Positions 9,363 through 18,703 of a stretch of 64,000 nt of DNA are shown one piece after another (within the stretch, counting starts at the first letter, position 1; every line of letters starts with the position of its first letter). The position numbers and the translations under genes were made by a program. The notes beneath the pieces are model-generated. The model searched no databases. It was given only the letters and a program-made list of their open reading frames with translations, and was not told the origin of the DNA. The DNA comes from Pseudomonas mucidolens (lineage in GTDB: Bacteria > Pseudomonadota > Gammaproteobacteria > Pseudomonadales > Pseudomonadaceae). Location: positions 930,001 to 994,000 of the forward strand of contig NZ_LT629802.1 of NCBI RefSeq assembly GCF_900106045.1, given 5' to 3'.

Positions 9363-10049
9363 ATGCGTTGGAGCCAGTGTCTTGCTCAGCTATCGGTGTG
9401 TGCCAGCTTCCTGCTGGTGCCTTTCGCAGCTCAGGCGGCGGAAGAAGATCCATGGGAAAGCATCAACCGTCCGATCTTTACCTTCAACGATACCCTTGAT
9501 ACGTATGCGCTCAAGCCGCTGGCGCAGGGCTACCAATTCGTGACCCCGCAATTTGTCGAAGACGGTATCCACAACTTCTTCCGCAACATCGGGGACGTTG
9601 GCAACTTGGCGAACAATGTGCTGCAACTCAAGCCCCATGCGGCGGGCGTTGATACCGCTCGTTTGCTGGTCAACACCACGTTCGGGGTGTTGGGGTTGAT
9701 TGATGTCGGCACCAAAATGGGACTGCAGCGCAGTGACGAAGACTTCGGCCAGACCCTCGGCTACTGGGGCGTGGGCAGTGGTCCCTACGTGATGCTGCCG
9801 TTGCTGGGGCCAAGCACCCTGCGTGACGCGCCGTCCAAGTACGTCGACAGCTTCACCAAACCGTATCGCTACATGAACGATATCCCATCGCGCAACAGCG
9901 CCATGGGGCTGGACATCGTCGATACCCGCGCCAGCTTGCTGTCGGCCGAGAAGATGATCAGCGGCGACAAATACACGTTTATCCGTAATGCCTACCTGCA
10001 GAACCGCGAGTTCAAGGTAAAAGACGGCCAGGTGGTGGACGACTTTTAA
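9363..10049 (+). CDS. mlaA: MlaA/VacJ-family outer-membrane lipid asymmetry protein
   Basis: MlaA removes misplaced phospholipids from the outer leaflet of the outer membrane and passes them to MlaC. The 228-residue protein has the family hallmarks EEDPWESINRPIFTFND at the mature N-terminus, FRNIGDVGNLANNVLQ in the middle and FGQTLGYWGVGSGPYVMLP towards the C-terminus. The signal peptide ends AAQAAEED with no lipobox cysteine, unlike the lipoprotein MlaA of E. coli. A strong terminator follows. Note the Mla transporter genes are not in this window. Confidence 0.9.
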   Translation: MRWSQCLAQLSVCASFLLVPFAAQAAEEDPWESINRPIFTFNDTLDTYALKPLAQGYQFVTPQFVEDGIHNFFRNIGDVGNLANNVLQLKPHAAGVDTARLLVNTTFGVLGLIDVGTKMGLQRSDEDFGQTLGYWGVGSGPYVMLPLLGPSTLRDAPSKYVDSFTKPYRYMNDIPSRNSAMGLDIVDTRASLLSAEKMISGDKYTFIRNAYLQNREFKVKDGQVVDDF

Positions 10050-10070
10050 GGCGCATGCCTTGAATGAAAA

Positions 10071-10097
10071 AGGCGACCTTCGGGGTCGCCTTTTTTG
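10071..10097 (+). terminator. Rho-independent terminator of mlaA
   Basis: The stem AGGCGACC / GGTCGCCT with a short TTCGG-type loop is followed by a run of six T, 22 bases after the mlaA stop. Confidence 0.9.
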
Positions 10098-10109
10098 TAT
10101 GCATTGATT

Positions 10110-10405
10110 TCAGTGCATCTTGAGGATTTTCAGTCCCACGTGTTTGCCGTCGTCCTCATCCCGGACCCATACCACCTGAGTGTCGGCTTCCAGACCTTTG
10201 AGGGCGGCATGCTCCGACTCGATGCGCACCTTCGAGGTGTCGCCTACCTTGAACGGATGTTGAGCCTGAACCTGTATGCCGGCGCTGGAAAGGTTACGCA
10301 CACGCCTGCGACGTTCTGCTCGGCATGGATCAATGAGACGTCAGCATCTACACGCATGCGGATGAAATCGCGCTTTTGCGCATAGCCACGCTCATTTCCG
10401 CTCAT
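10110..10405 (-). pseudogene. Small PilZ domain gene with a one-base frameshift
   Basis: A frame starting at the ATG at 10405 encodes MSGNERGYAQKRDFIRMRVD, with a PilZ-type R-x-F-x-R-x-R start, but after VAGVCV it runs out of frame to an early TAG. The other frame continues the PilZ barrel as RNLSSAGIQV and KVGDTSKVRIESEHAAL to LKILKMH. Adding one base near 10302 (for example giving GVCRNLSSAGIQV) restores a single protein of about 98 residues. In P. aeruginosa a PilZ gene occupies this spot between vacJ and rssB. The break may be real or a base-calling error. Confidence 0.72.
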
Positions 10406-10682
10406 AGGTTTCATCCTTCCATTGAGTTGTGGTTCTGTCTGTTCTTATAACTCCCGGTGATTTGCGATGTAAAGACGCCCGGCCACCATCGGCATGAGCT
10501 TGAAACCCCTGACGGATGGGAGTACCGTCTGCGCCTTAGAAGGGCACCTCTGTTTTACCTTTGTGCGTGGGTTAAAAGCTCATGTTTTGTAGGACAGAGA
10601 GGCTAGAAAGCGAATCCAGTAGTGTGAGTCCGGCCTTTGTCGAGCTGCCTACGCCAACCTAATTCTGGCGCCGTTTGCCCAC

Positions 10683-11864
10683 ATGCAAAAAACCAGTGCC
10701 ACGCTGCTGTTAATCGATGACGACGAAGTAGTGCGCGCGAGCCTCGCGGCCTATTTGGAAGACAGTGGCTTCAGCGTCCTGCAGGCCAGCAATGGTCTTC
10801 AGGGTCTTCAGGTGTTCGAGCGCGACAAGCCCGACCTGGTGATCTGCGATCTGCGCATGCCTCAGATGGGCGGCCTTGAGCTGATCCGCCAAGTGACGGA
10901 CCTCGCCCCGCAGACCCCGGTGATTGTCGTGTCCGGCGCGGGCGTGATGAACGACGCCGTGGAAGCCCTGCGCCTGGGTGCTGCGGATTATCTGATCAAA
11001 CCGCTGGAAGACCTGGCCGTGCTGGAACATTCGGTGCGCCGGGCCTTGGACCGGGCGCGCCTGCTGGTGGAAAACCAGCGTTACCGCGAGAAGCTGGAAA
11101 CCGCCAACCGTGAACTCGAAGCTAGCCTGAACCTGCTCCAGGAAGACCAGAACGCCGGTCGCCAGGTGCAGATGAACATGCTGCCGGTCAGTCCCTGGAC
11201 CACCGACGAGTTCCAGTTCGCCCACCAGATCATTCCGTCGCTGTACTTGTCTGGGGATTTTGTCGACTATTTTCGCGTTGACGAGCGGCGGGTTGCGTTC
11301 TACCTGGCCGATGTCTCCGGCCACGGTGCCTCTTCGGCATTTGTGACGGTGTTGTTGAAGTTCATGACCACGCGACTGCTGTTCGAATCCAAGCGCAACG
11401 GCACCTTGCCGGAGTTCACGCCTTCGCAAGTGCTGGGTCACATCAACCGTGGCCTGATCAGTTGTAAGCTGGGCAAGCACGTGACGATGGTGGGGGGCGT
11501 GATCGATGAAGAAACCGGGCTCTTGACCTACAGTATTGGCGGTCATCTGCCATTGCCGGTTTTATACACTCCCGACAGTGTGCGTTATCTGGAAGGGCGT
11601 GGTTTGCCGGTGGGCTTATTCAATGAGGCCACCTACGAAGACCATATCCTGGAACTGCCGCCGACCTTCAGTTTGACGCTGATGTCCGATGGCATCCTGG
11701 ACCTTTTATCAGAGCCTACACTCAAAGAGAAAGAAGCCGCCTTACCCCAACGGGTCAGGTCGGCGGGCGGCAGCCTGGACGGCTTGCGCCAGGTTTTTGG
11801 ATTGGCCACGCTAGGGGAGATGCCGGATGATATCGCCCTATTGGTGTTGAGCAGGAATCTTTGA
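10683..11864 (+). CDS. rssB: Response regulator RssB with PP2C phosphatase domain
   Basis: This 393-residue protein has an N-terminal receiver (acidic DDD at 12-14, phospho-Asp56 in LVICDLRMPQMGG, Lys in YLIKPLED), a helical linker (about 125-170) and a SpoIIE/PP2C-type serine phosphatase domain (SGDFVDYFRV, YLADVSGHGASSAFV, LMSDGILDL). In Pseudomonas the RssB name is used for this protein, which with the STAS protein RssC is linked to control of RpoS. A phosphatase-STAS pair suggests partner switching with RssC as the substrate. It overlaps rssC by four bases. Confidence 0.87.
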   Translation: MQKTSATLLLIDDDEVVRASLAAYLEDSGFSVLQASNGLQGLQVFERDKPDLVICDLRMPQMGGLELIRQVTDLAPQTPVIVVSGAGVMNDAVEALRLGAADYLIKPLEDLAVLEHSVRRALDRARLLVENQRYREKLETANRELEASLNLLQEDQNAGRQVQMNMLPVSPWTTDEFQFAHQIIPSLYLSGDFVDYFRVDERRVAFYLADVSGHGASSAFVTVLLKFMTTRLLFESKRNGTLPEFTPSQVLGHINRGLISCKLGKHVTMVGGVIDEETGLLTYSIGGHLPLPVLYTPDSVRYLEGRGLPVGLFNEATYEDHILELPPTFSLTLMSDGILDLLSEPTLKEKEAALPQRVRSAGGSLDGLRQVFGLATLGEMPDDIALLVLSRNL

Positions 11865-12346
11865 TGAGTACCGGAAGAATCCAGTTCGCCGAGCAAGACG
11901 GGACTTTTGTCCTGAAATTTGTCGGTGAAGTGCGCCTGACCTTGTGTTCGGCGCTGGATGCAACGATTGAGCGGATTTTCACGGCCCTGAACTTCTCGGC
12001 GATCGTGATCGATCTGACCGAAACCCGCAGCATCGACAGCACCACCCTTGGGCTTTTGGCCAAGTTGTCTATTCTTTCGCGGCAGAAGGTCGGGCTGCTG
12101 CCCACCGTTGTGACCACCCATGACGACATCACGCGTCTGCTGCAGTCGATGGGCTTTGATCAGGTGTTCAACATCGTGGATCGCCCGATTCCCTGCCCGG
12201 AATGTCTGACTGACCTGCCATCCCAGGATCAATCCGAGGAAGTGGTGCGGATCAAGGTGCTCGAAGCGCACAAGATCCTGATGAGCTTGAACGAGTCTAA
12301 TCGCGAAGCCTTCCGCGATCTGGTCAATGCCCTCGAACGTCACTGA
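11861..12346 (+). CDS. rssC: STAS-domain anti-sigma factor antagonist RssC
   Basis: This 161-residue protein has a STAS domain at about residues 1-105. The conserved segment IVIDLTETRSIDSTTLGLLA contains the candidate phosphorylated serine of anti-anti-sigma factors (IDSTTLG). A further 50-residue C-terminal extension has CPEC, so two cysteines are close together. The overlap with rssB (ATGA) implies coupled production with its likely phosphatase. No anti-sigma kinase gene lies beside it. Confidence 0.85.
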   Translation: MMSTGRIQFAEQDGTFVLKFVGEVRLTLCSALDATIERIFTALNFSAIVIDLTETRSIDSTTLGLLAKLSILSRQKVGLLPTVVTTHDDITRLLQSMGFDQVFNIVDRPIPCPECLTDLPSQDQSEEVVRIKVLEAHKILMSLNESNREAFRDLVNALERH

Positions 12347-12362
12347 TGCCACGCGGTTATTC

Positions 12363-12387
12363 TGGGAGCGGGCTTGCTCGCGATAGC
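12363..12387. repeat. Single REP element
   Basis: TGGGAGCGGGCTTGCTCGCG followed by ATAGCG is the same REP sequence as the pair at 4.4 kb, here between the convergent rssC and tal genes. Confidence 0.8.
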
Positions 12388-12421
12388 GCCAGACCATTCA
12401 CCACAGATTTTCAGCACAAAT

Positions 12422-12451
12422 AAGGGCGGTACCCTCACAGGTACCGCCCTT
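12422..12451. terminator. Bidirectional terminator between rssC and tal
   Basis: AAGGGCGGTACC and GGTACCGCCCTT form a perfect 12-base stem around CTCACA, with AT-rich flanks on both sides. It can end transcripts from both convergent units. Confidence 0.88.
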
Positions 12452-12469
12452 AATTTGTCGTCGCCTGCG

Positions 12470-13396
12470 TTACAGCTTGGCGGTCAACAGCGCCTCAAGC
12501 TTTTCCTGGTCCCGAGCAAACTGACGGATGCCTTCAGCCAGCTTCTCGGTCGCCATCGCGTCCTCGTTGGATGCCCAACGGAACTGCGCTTCAGTCATAT
12601 GCACACGCGCTTCGCCTGCGTGGCCTGGCGACAGCTTGCGTTCCAGCTTGCCTTCATCCGCAGCGAGTTTCTCCAGCAAGTCCGGGCTGATGGTCAGGCG
12701 ATCACAGCCAGCCAGTTCTTCGATCTGGCTCAGGTTGCGGAAGCTCGCCCCCATCACCACGGTCTTGTAGCCGTTGGCCTTGTAGTAGTTGTAGATGCGC
12801 GTGACCGACTGTACGCCCGGATCATCGGTGCCGGTGTAGTCGTTGCCGCTGGATTTCTTGTACCAGTCATAGATGCGGCCTACGAACGGCGAAATCAGGA
12901 ATACACCCGCTTCAGCGCACGCCACGGCCTGGGCGAAGGAGAACAGCAGGGTCAGATTGGTCTGGATACCTTCTTTTTCCAGCTGTTCGGCGGCACGGAT
13001 GCCTTCCCAAGTGGAAGCAATCTTGATCAGTACGCGATCGCGGCCGATGCCCGCTTTTTCGTACAGGTCAATCAGGCGATGAGCACGCTTGAGCATGGCA
13101 TCGGTATCGAACGACAGGCGCGCATCCACTTCGGTGGAGATGCGCCCGGGAATCACTTTGAGGATCTCTTGGCCCACAGCCACCGAAAAACGGTCACTGG
13201 CCAGGCCTACATCGCCGTTGCAGTCGGTGACGCACTCATCCAGCAGCTTTGCATAACCTGGCATCGAGGCGGCCTTGAGCAGCAGGGAAGGGTTAGTGGT
13301 GGCATCCTGCGGCTTGAGCTTGGCGAGTGTTGAAAAGTCACCGGTATCGGCAACCACAGTGGTGAATTGCTTGAGTTGTTCCAGCTTGGAAGTCAT
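12470..13396 (-). CDS. tal: Transaldolase
   Basis: Transaldolase moves a dihydroxyacetone unit between sugar phosphates in the non-oxidative pentose phosphate pathway. The start at 13396 gives 308 residues, the TalB-type length. A longer reading from 13453 would add an unlikely N-terminal tail. The substrate motif [12 protein letters not shown] is at residues 31-42 and the Schiff-base lysine is Lys125 in [11 protein letters not shown]. The gene is monocistronic. In P. aeruginosa the next gene is dusA, which here lies 25 kb away across the EPS locus. Confidence 0.96.
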   Translation of the reverse strand: MTSKLEQLKQFTTVVADTGDFSTLAKLKPQDATTNPSLLLKAASMPGYAKLLDECVTDCNGDVGLASDRFSVAVGQEILKVIPGRISTEVDARLSFDTDAMLKRAHRLIDLYEKAGIGRDRVLIKIASTWEGIRAAEQLEKEGIQTNLTLLFSFAQAVACAEAGVFLISPFVGRIYDWYKKSSGNDYTGTDDPGVQSVTRIYNYYKANGYKTVVMGASFRNLSQIEELAGCDRLTISPDLLEKLAADEGKLERKLSPGHAGEARVHMTEAQFRWASNEDAMATEKLAEGIRQFARDQEKLEALLTAKL

Positions 13397-13607
13397 GGGC
13401 GTGCTCTGTCCTATGGGTCTGATGACATTACCCGAGGGCTGATAGACGCTCAAGGGTGCATGCGCGTATCAACGGGCCCAGCGGCAACATCTGCAAAACG
13501 GACGTTTGAATGGCGAGACCCGGTGTCGCTAAATACGATGCCAAATCGAGGCACAGGTTCAAAGCAACTGAGCATAGATACTTCGGTGCCCCGGTATCGA
13601 GTCACGC

Positions 13608-14573
13608 CTACGGTCGGGTGAGCAGTGTCCTGGCGGACGTTTCCGCCGGCTTCGACTGACCTTCGGACGTCAACAGGCCAAAATTGCGTTCTCGATCATT
13701 CCCGCCTGAATCACTGTTCTTCCATTCATACAGGGACGTCAGCGGGATATTGAGTTTTTTCACATCGGAGATGAACGTGCTTATTTTGCCGGCTTGCCCG
13801 TGGATCCCGCCGTTGGAGTCGAGCGAGGGCACGCCCCATTCGCTGATAACCCCCGGGAGATGGAAGTTTCGCTGAATGAATGCTTGGGCATTCTCGATCT
13901 TGGCGGCGGACATGCCATAGGGGTGATAAGAAATCGCGCTCAGGCATTTGGGGTAATCACTGACCAGCTTGTTCAGCGCGACTGTAGACGCGCTGCCCGC
14001 GCTCGGCGCCCTGGCGAAGCCAAAGCCGATCAGCGGTGTGCTTGGCGCTTTTTGCTGCAGCGTATGGCACACGGCGCTCATGAACGGAACGAAGGTGGTT
14101 TCGAAGTCGCGGGTTGGCCAGTATTTTTCCAGGTCCGGCTCGTTCCATATTTCAATGGCAACCAGTTGCGTGCCGTAGGACTGTTCCAGGGCGAACACCG
14201 CGTTGGCGAACTGTTCGCCGGCGGTCGCCAGTTCGCCGGGGTCGCCGGGTGTAGCCGTCAGTGCCTTGGTTGAGCGAACGGTCATCAGTACCGGCAATTC
14301 TGCGGACTTGGCGGCGGCAAACGCATCACTGATCTGCTTCTGATACGCCGGGCCAGTCAGGTTGTTGGTCCACACGCCAAAACGCACGAATCCAAACCCT
14401 GTCGCTTTGATCTGTCTGGCGTCGGTGGCGCTGAAGTTCTGGATCTTGACCTGGACTCCGATGTTTTTGTTGCTGGTCAGCGCGGGGAACAGTTCGCTGG
14501 CGTGAGCCTGACTGCCTGCACCGAGCATGAGCAGGGTTGAAACGGCAAGTCGTTTGAAACGTGATGAGTGCAT
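13608..14573 (-). CDS. Secreted clan GH-A glycoside hydrolase, PslG-like
   Basis: This 321-residue protein has a signal peptide (about 1-26, cleaved after AHA) and a TIM-barrel glycosidase domain. EIWNEPD carries the likely acid/base Glu145, and GVISEWGVPS the likely nucleophile Glu245. SYHPYG is also typical of GH39-like enzymes such as PslG. The start at 14573 follows GAGGAAG. It is divergent from the EPS operon that starts 300 bases away, so it probably trims or degrades that polymer in the periplasm or outside. Substrate unknown. Confidence 0.75.
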   Translation of the reverse strand: MHSSRFKRLAVSTLLMLGAGSQAHASELFPALTSNKNIGVQVKIQNFSATDARQIKATGFGFVRFGVWTNNLTGPAYQKQISDAFAAAKSAELPVLMTVRSTKALTATPGDPGELATAGEQFANAVFALEQSYGTQLVAIEIWNEPDLEKYWPTRDFETTFVPFMSAVCHTLQQKAPSTPLIGFGFARAPSAGSASTVALNKLVSDYPKCLSAISYHPYGMSAAKIENAQAFIQRNFHLPGVISEWGVPSLDSNGGIHGQAGKISTFISDVKKLNIPLTSLYEWKNSDSGGNDRERNFGLLTSEGQSKPAETSARTLLTRP

Positions 14574-14803
14574 GTCGGGCTTCCTCAAATCGATCTATCT
14601 ATAACGATGAACAGACAGGTGTGATGTTATTAGTTCGATGCGTGGTTAAGTTTCGAAGTGCGCGAATGTTATTTTTTGTCAGGTCGTCAATGTTAGAAAC
14701 CCGGCGTTATTTTTGGTCCGGTTATTCTAGTTGGGTGGTTTTTAAGTGTCGTGGTACTAAATACGCTTGTATTTACAAGGCTGATTCGTTTCTGAGTGCG
14801 AAA

Positions 14804-14819
14804 TGAACCCGCGGGTTCA
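14804..14819. promoter_or_regulatory. 16-base perfect palindrome upstream of wzb
   Basis: TGAACCCGCGGGTTCA is a perfect palindrome 54 bases before the wzb start, inside the AT-rich 300-base divergent region (14574-14872) between the glycosidase and the EPS operon. A compact GC-rich palindrome in such a setting looks like a repressor operator. No T run follows, so a terminator is unlikely. Apart from this I see no clear promoter boxes in the region. Confidence 0.45.
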
Positions 14820-14872
14820 CTCAAATCCCCGCTACGTATTGGTCGATTCGACATGACACGGGAAGCGTTGCC

Positions 14873-15313
14873 TTGTTCAGAAATATCCTTGTCGTCTGCG
14901 TAGGCAACATTTGCCGAAGTCCGACAGCAGAAATACTGCTGCGTAATGCGCTGGCATCCTCAACCATTGCAGTCACCTCCGCAGGTCTCGGCGCTCGCGT
15001 TGGCGAGTCCATGGAACCGGCGGCACGCCAGGTTCTGGAAGAACATGGGCATAGCGCGCAAGCCTTTACAGCGCGGCAAATAACCCCGGACATTGTTAAT
15101 GAGTCGGACCTGGTTCTGGTCATGGAAAAAGAGCATGTGAACCAAGTGCTGAAGATTGCATCGCACGCCAGGGGGAAAGTGTTTCTTCTCGGCAAGTGGC
15201 AAAGTGATCGAGAAATACAGGATCCCTATCGTCAAGGAAAAGCAGCTTTTATTCATGCTCATGCATTGATTGAAGCGGCTGTTTGCTCATGGGCGCAGCG
15301 CCTCGGGCATTGA
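14873..15313 (+). CDS. wzb: Low-molecular-weight protein tyrosine phosphatase Wzb
   Basis: Wzb dephosphorylates the tyrosine cluster of the kinase Wzc, which cycles with polymer export. The 146-residue protein has the P-loop CVGNICRS (Cys9, Arg15) right at the N-terminus and the general-acid motif DPY at 117-119. The start is a TTG with GGGAAG seven bases upstream. An ATG at 14853 is out of frame. It is the first gene of the EPS operon and lies 39 bases before wzc. Confidence 0.92.
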   Translation: MFRNILVVCVGNICRSPTAEILLRNALASSTIAVTSAGLGARVGESMEPAARQVLEEHGHSAQAFTARQITPDIVNESDLVLVMEKEHVNQVLKIASHARGKVFLLGKWQSDREIQDPYRQGKAAFIHAHALIEAAVCSWAQRLGH

Positions 15314-15352
15314 TGAATACTTTTCAGATCAGTAAAGGGTAAGAACCCACTT

Positions 15353-17563
15353 ATGCAGTTACCGTCACTAGTCGGCACTCGGGATAACGATCGAGATGAT
15401 ATTGATCTTCTCGGTATATTAGGCAGTTTAATTGATCGGAAATGGTTGATAGGCGCGTGCACCGGTGTATTTATGGTGAGCGGCGTGGCCTATTCGGTTT
15501 TGTCGACGCCGGTGTATCTGGCGAACGCATTGGTCCAGGTCGAACCGAAAAAGAACGACATGCTCGGTTTCTCCGACCTCAACAGCATGCTCAATGGACA
15601 ATCTCCGTCGGTCACCGAGATCGGCATCATCAAGTCTCGCGCAGTCATTGGCAAAACCGTCGATGATTTACACCTTGATATCGAAGTCACGCCCAACACC
15701 TTCCCGCTGATCGGCGGTTTTCTCGCCCGACGCTATAAGGGCAATTCTGTCGCCACCGCGCTTTTTGGCCTGAACAGCTACGCCTGGGGCGGTGAGCACC
15801 TGGACATCGCACAGCTCAATCTGCCTGAAGAGTTGCTGGGCAGGAAACTCACGCTGGTGGCCGCCGAACAGCATCGATTCCAGCTTTTTGATGACAACGA
15901 CAACCTGTTGGTGGACGGCGTTGTCGGTGAAGGGTTTCGGCAAAATGGCATCGAAGGGCTGATCGCCACGCTGGCGGCCAATCCCGGTACCCGTTTTGAA
16001 GTGGTGCGCAATCCGCGCATTGTCACCATCCTTGATTATCAGGAAGCGCTGGATGTTTCCGAGCAAGGCAAGGAGTCGGGCATCATCCGTCTGGCGTTGG
16101 CCAGCCCTGACTACGTCCAGGCGGTGAAGATTCTGGATAAGGTTTCCACGTTATATGTACAGCAAAACGTGGAGCGCACGTCGGCCGAAGCGGCGCAAAG
16201 CCTGGAATTCCTGCAAGCCCAGCTGCCGCAAGTCAAAAACGATCTGATCAAGGCCAGCGATGCGCTCAACGGTTATCAGACCCGCGGCAAGACCGTCAAT
16301 ATTTCCCTCGAAACCCAATCGGTGCTGGAGCAGATTGTCGGCCTGGACACGCGTATTTCCGACTTGAAGCTGCAACAAGCGGAGCTTGATCGTAAGTTCA
16401 CCAAGCAGCATCCGGCCTATCGGGCCCTGATGACGCAGATCGGGGAATTGACTCGCCAGCAGCAGAGCCTGGAGAGCAAGGTTCAAGATCTGCCCGCCAC
16501 GCAGCAGGAGTTGCTCAACCTGACCCGCGACGTGGAAGTGGCGTCGCAGATCTACACGCAGTTGCTGAACAAGTCCCAGGAGCTGGACATCGTCAGGGCC
16601 GGGGCGGTGGGCAATGTGCGTCTGATCGACACGGCGGATGTCGACAAGACCACGCCGGTCAAACCGCGCAAAGCCCTGATCGTGCTGATTGCGACTTTCC
16701 TCGGCGCGTTTGTCGGCGTCGCCCTGGTACTCCTGCGTAAATCCTTGAGTCGAGGCCTGGAGGGGCCGGAGGCCATCGAGCAACTCGGGTTGCCGGTGTA
16801 TGCGTCGATTCCCTACAGCGCGCTGCAACAGGAAGAGGACAGTAAAAAACTGCGCTTGAGTGACGAGTCGGGCCGGCAGGCTTTTCTGTTGGCTCTACGG
16901 AACCCGACAGACCTGTCTATCGAGTCCATCCGTAGTTTGCGTACCTGCCTGCACTTCGCGGGACTGGATTCGACCAACAACCGGATCATGATTTCCGGCC
17001 CAAGCCCCCAGGTAGGTAAAACCTTCGTCTCGTCCAACCTCGCCGCAGTCATGGCGCAAAGTGGGCAGCGGGTGGTACTGATCGATGCCGATATGCGCAA
17101 GGGGCATTTGCACAAGACGCTCAATACGCCCATCACCAATGGCTTGTCGGACCTACTGGTCAAGCGCTGCAGCCTCGAGCAGGGCATCCATGAAGCCGAG
17201 ATTGATAAGCTGCATTTCATCAGTCGCGGACAGGTCCCGCCTAACCCGTCAGAGCTGTTGATGCATGCGAACTTCCGTGAGCTGCTCGCGCAACTCAGCG
17301 ACCTGTATGACGTGGTGATCATTGACACGCCACCACTCCTGGCCGTGACCGACGCGGCTATCGTCGGCCGTGATGCGGCGATCAGCCTGATCGTTACGCG
17401 CTTCGGCGTGAACCCCGCCAAAGAGATCGAGTTGACGATTCGTCGATTCGCCCAGAACGGTATTCAGTTGAAGGGTGCGGTGTTCAATGGTGTCGAGAAA
17501 CGTGCAGCGAGCTACTACGGCAATGGCGGTTACAACTACGAGTATGCCTCCGACAAATCTTGA
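15353..17563 (+). CDS. wzc: Polysaccharide co-polymerase and tyrosine autokinase Wzc
   Basis: Wzc sets chain length and couples polymerisation to the Wza exporter. The 736-residue protein has a cytoplasmic N-terminus, a first transmembrane helix near 35-50, a long periplasmic Wzz/coiled-coil domain, a second helix near 440-460 (ALIVLIATFLGAFVGVALVL) and a BY-kinase domain. The kinase has Walker A GPSPQVGKT near residue 550, Walker A' VVLIDADMRKG and Walker B DVVIIDTPP. The tail has a tyrosine cluster (YYGNGGYNYEY), the substrate of autophosphorylation and of Wzb. Full length, with no visible defect. Confidence 0.93.
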   Translation: MQLPSLVGTRDNDRDDIDLLGILGSLIDRKWLIGACTGVFMVSGVAYSVLSTPVYLANALVQVEPKKNDMLGFSDLNSMLNGQSPSVTEIGIIKSRAVIGKTVDDLHLDIEVTPNTFPLIGGFLARRYKGNSVATALFGLNSYAWGGEHLDIAQLNLPEELLGRKLTLVAAEQHRFQLFDDNDNLLVDGVVGEGFRQNGIEGLIATLAANPGTRFEVVRNPRIVTILDYQEALDVSEQGKESGIIRLALASPDYVQAVKILDKVSTLYVQQNVERTSAEAAQSLEFLQAQLPQVKNDLIKASDALNGYQTRGKTVNISLETQSVLEQIVGLDTRISDLKLQQAELDRKFTKQHPAYRALMTQIGELTRQQQSLESKVQDLPATQQELLNLTRDVEVASQIYTQLLNKSQELDIVRAGAVGNVRLIDTADVDKTTPVKPRKALIVLIATFLGAFVGVALVLLRKSLSRGLEGPEAIEQLGLPVYASIPYSALQQEEDSKKLRLSDESGRQAFLLALRNPTDLSIESIRSLRTCLHFAGLDSTNNRIMISGPSPQVGKTFVSSNLAAVMAQSGQRVVLIDADMRKGHLHKTLNTPITNGLSDLLVKRCSLEQGIHEAEIDKLHFISRGQVPPNPSELLMHANFRELLAQLSDLYDVVIIDTPPLLAVTDAAIVGRDAAISLIVTRFGVNPAKEIELTIRRFAQNGIQLKGAVFNGVEKRAASYYGNGGYNYEYASDKS

Positions 17564-17602
17564 TTCGAAGAGGGGCATTACCTGCATGGAAATGGGTGGA
17601 TT

Positions 17603-18703
17603 GTGAAAAAAGTACTGCACGTGGCCGAAACGATTAAAGGCGGTGTCGCTACCGTTATTCGGACGATATCGGCGCCACCTCAGGGCGAAGCATCGAACTA
17701 TGAACTGGTCTATCTGATCCCGCTCGACCAGAAAAAAGAACTGCAGGGCATCGATGAGCGACAGATCAGAACCTTCGTCAGAACCAAGCGGGACGCACTG
17801 TCGTTGCTGCGATTCGCCTGGAACCTGACCCGTGTGATTTTCAAGGAAAAACCTGATGTGGTGCACTTGCACAGCACCTTTTCCGGGGTCATTGGCCGTT
17901 GCGTGTGCGTGCTCCTGAAACCGTGGCGTTCGCCGAGGATTATTTACTGCCCCCATGCCTTTTCGTTTTTGATGGAAAGTTCGCCGGCCAAACAGAAGGT
18001 CTATTCGCTGATTGAGCGGCTGTTGCAGAAAGTCACGGATGTGATCATTTGCGTCAGCCAATACGAGCTGGACACCGCCGCGACGTTTGGTATTGATCGC
18101 CATCGCATGACCTTGATCTACAACGGTATCCACCACAAGGACGATGTGCCTGCAAGCAGTGGGCCGGGGCCCGTCCATCTGCTTTTTGTGGGGCGACTCG
18201 ACTATCAGAAGGGCTTTGACGTGTTGCTCAAGGCGTTTGCCGGGGTGCAGCGCACTGATCTGAAACTGACCGTGGTTGGCAGTGCGGTCATCGAAGACGC
18301 CGTAGACCGCCCGGTGTTAGACGCAGTCGAGTACGTGCCGTGGGTGACGCCGGCCGAAGTGAACGCGCTTTATCAGGCCGCGGATGCGCTGATCGTCCCC
18401 AGTCGGTGGGAGGGCTTTGCCATGGTGCCTCTGGAAGGCATGGCCATGGGGCTACCGGTGATTGCCAGTGACTGCACCTCGTTGCCCGAGTTGGTCACCC
18501 ATGGTGTGACCGGCTACATCTTCCCCACCGGGGACCACCAGGCCCTGACCGAGTTGTTGGCGAATATCGAGAAGCCCGGGTTGCTGGCACTCGGTGCCGA
18601 AGGCCGCAAGATAGTCCGCGAGCGATTCAGTGCCACGTTAATGATCAGGCAAACCTACGACGTGTATTCCGCTCCCTCTTATCAAGTAGAACTCAGCTCA
18701 TGA
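17603..18703 (+). CDS. GT4-family glycosyltransferase
   Basis: This 366-residue GT-B protein lacks a signal peptide and should act at the inner membrane face, adding a sugar to the lipid-linked repeat unit. The C-terminal half has the Glycos_transf_1 landmarks LLFVGRLDYQKGFDVLLKAF, VVGSAV and VPSRWEGFAMVPLEGMA, the last carrying the E-x7-E motif. The start is GTG. The donor is likely UDP-Glc or UDP-Gal, given galU and galE nearby, but this is inference. It is the only obvious glycosyltransferase in the locus apart from the priming enzyme at 32.7 kb. Confidence 0.87.
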   Translation: MKKVLHVAETIKGGVATVIRTISAPPQGEASNYELVYLIPLDQKKELQGIDERQIRTFVRTKRDALSLLRFAWNLTRVIFKEKPDVVHLHSTFSGVIGRCVCVLLKPWRSPRIIYCPHAFSFLMESSPAKQKVYSLIERLLQKVTDVIICVSQYELDTAATFGIDRHRMTLIYNGIHHKDDVPASSGPGPVHLLFVGRLDYQKGFDVLLKAFAGVQRTDLKLTVVGSAVIEDAVDRPVLDAVEYVPWVTPAEVNALYQAADALIVPSRWEGFAMVPLEGMAMGLPVIASDCTSLPELVTHGVTGYIFPTGDHQALTELLANIEKPGLLALGAEGRKIVRERFSATLMIRQTYDVYSAPSYQVELSS

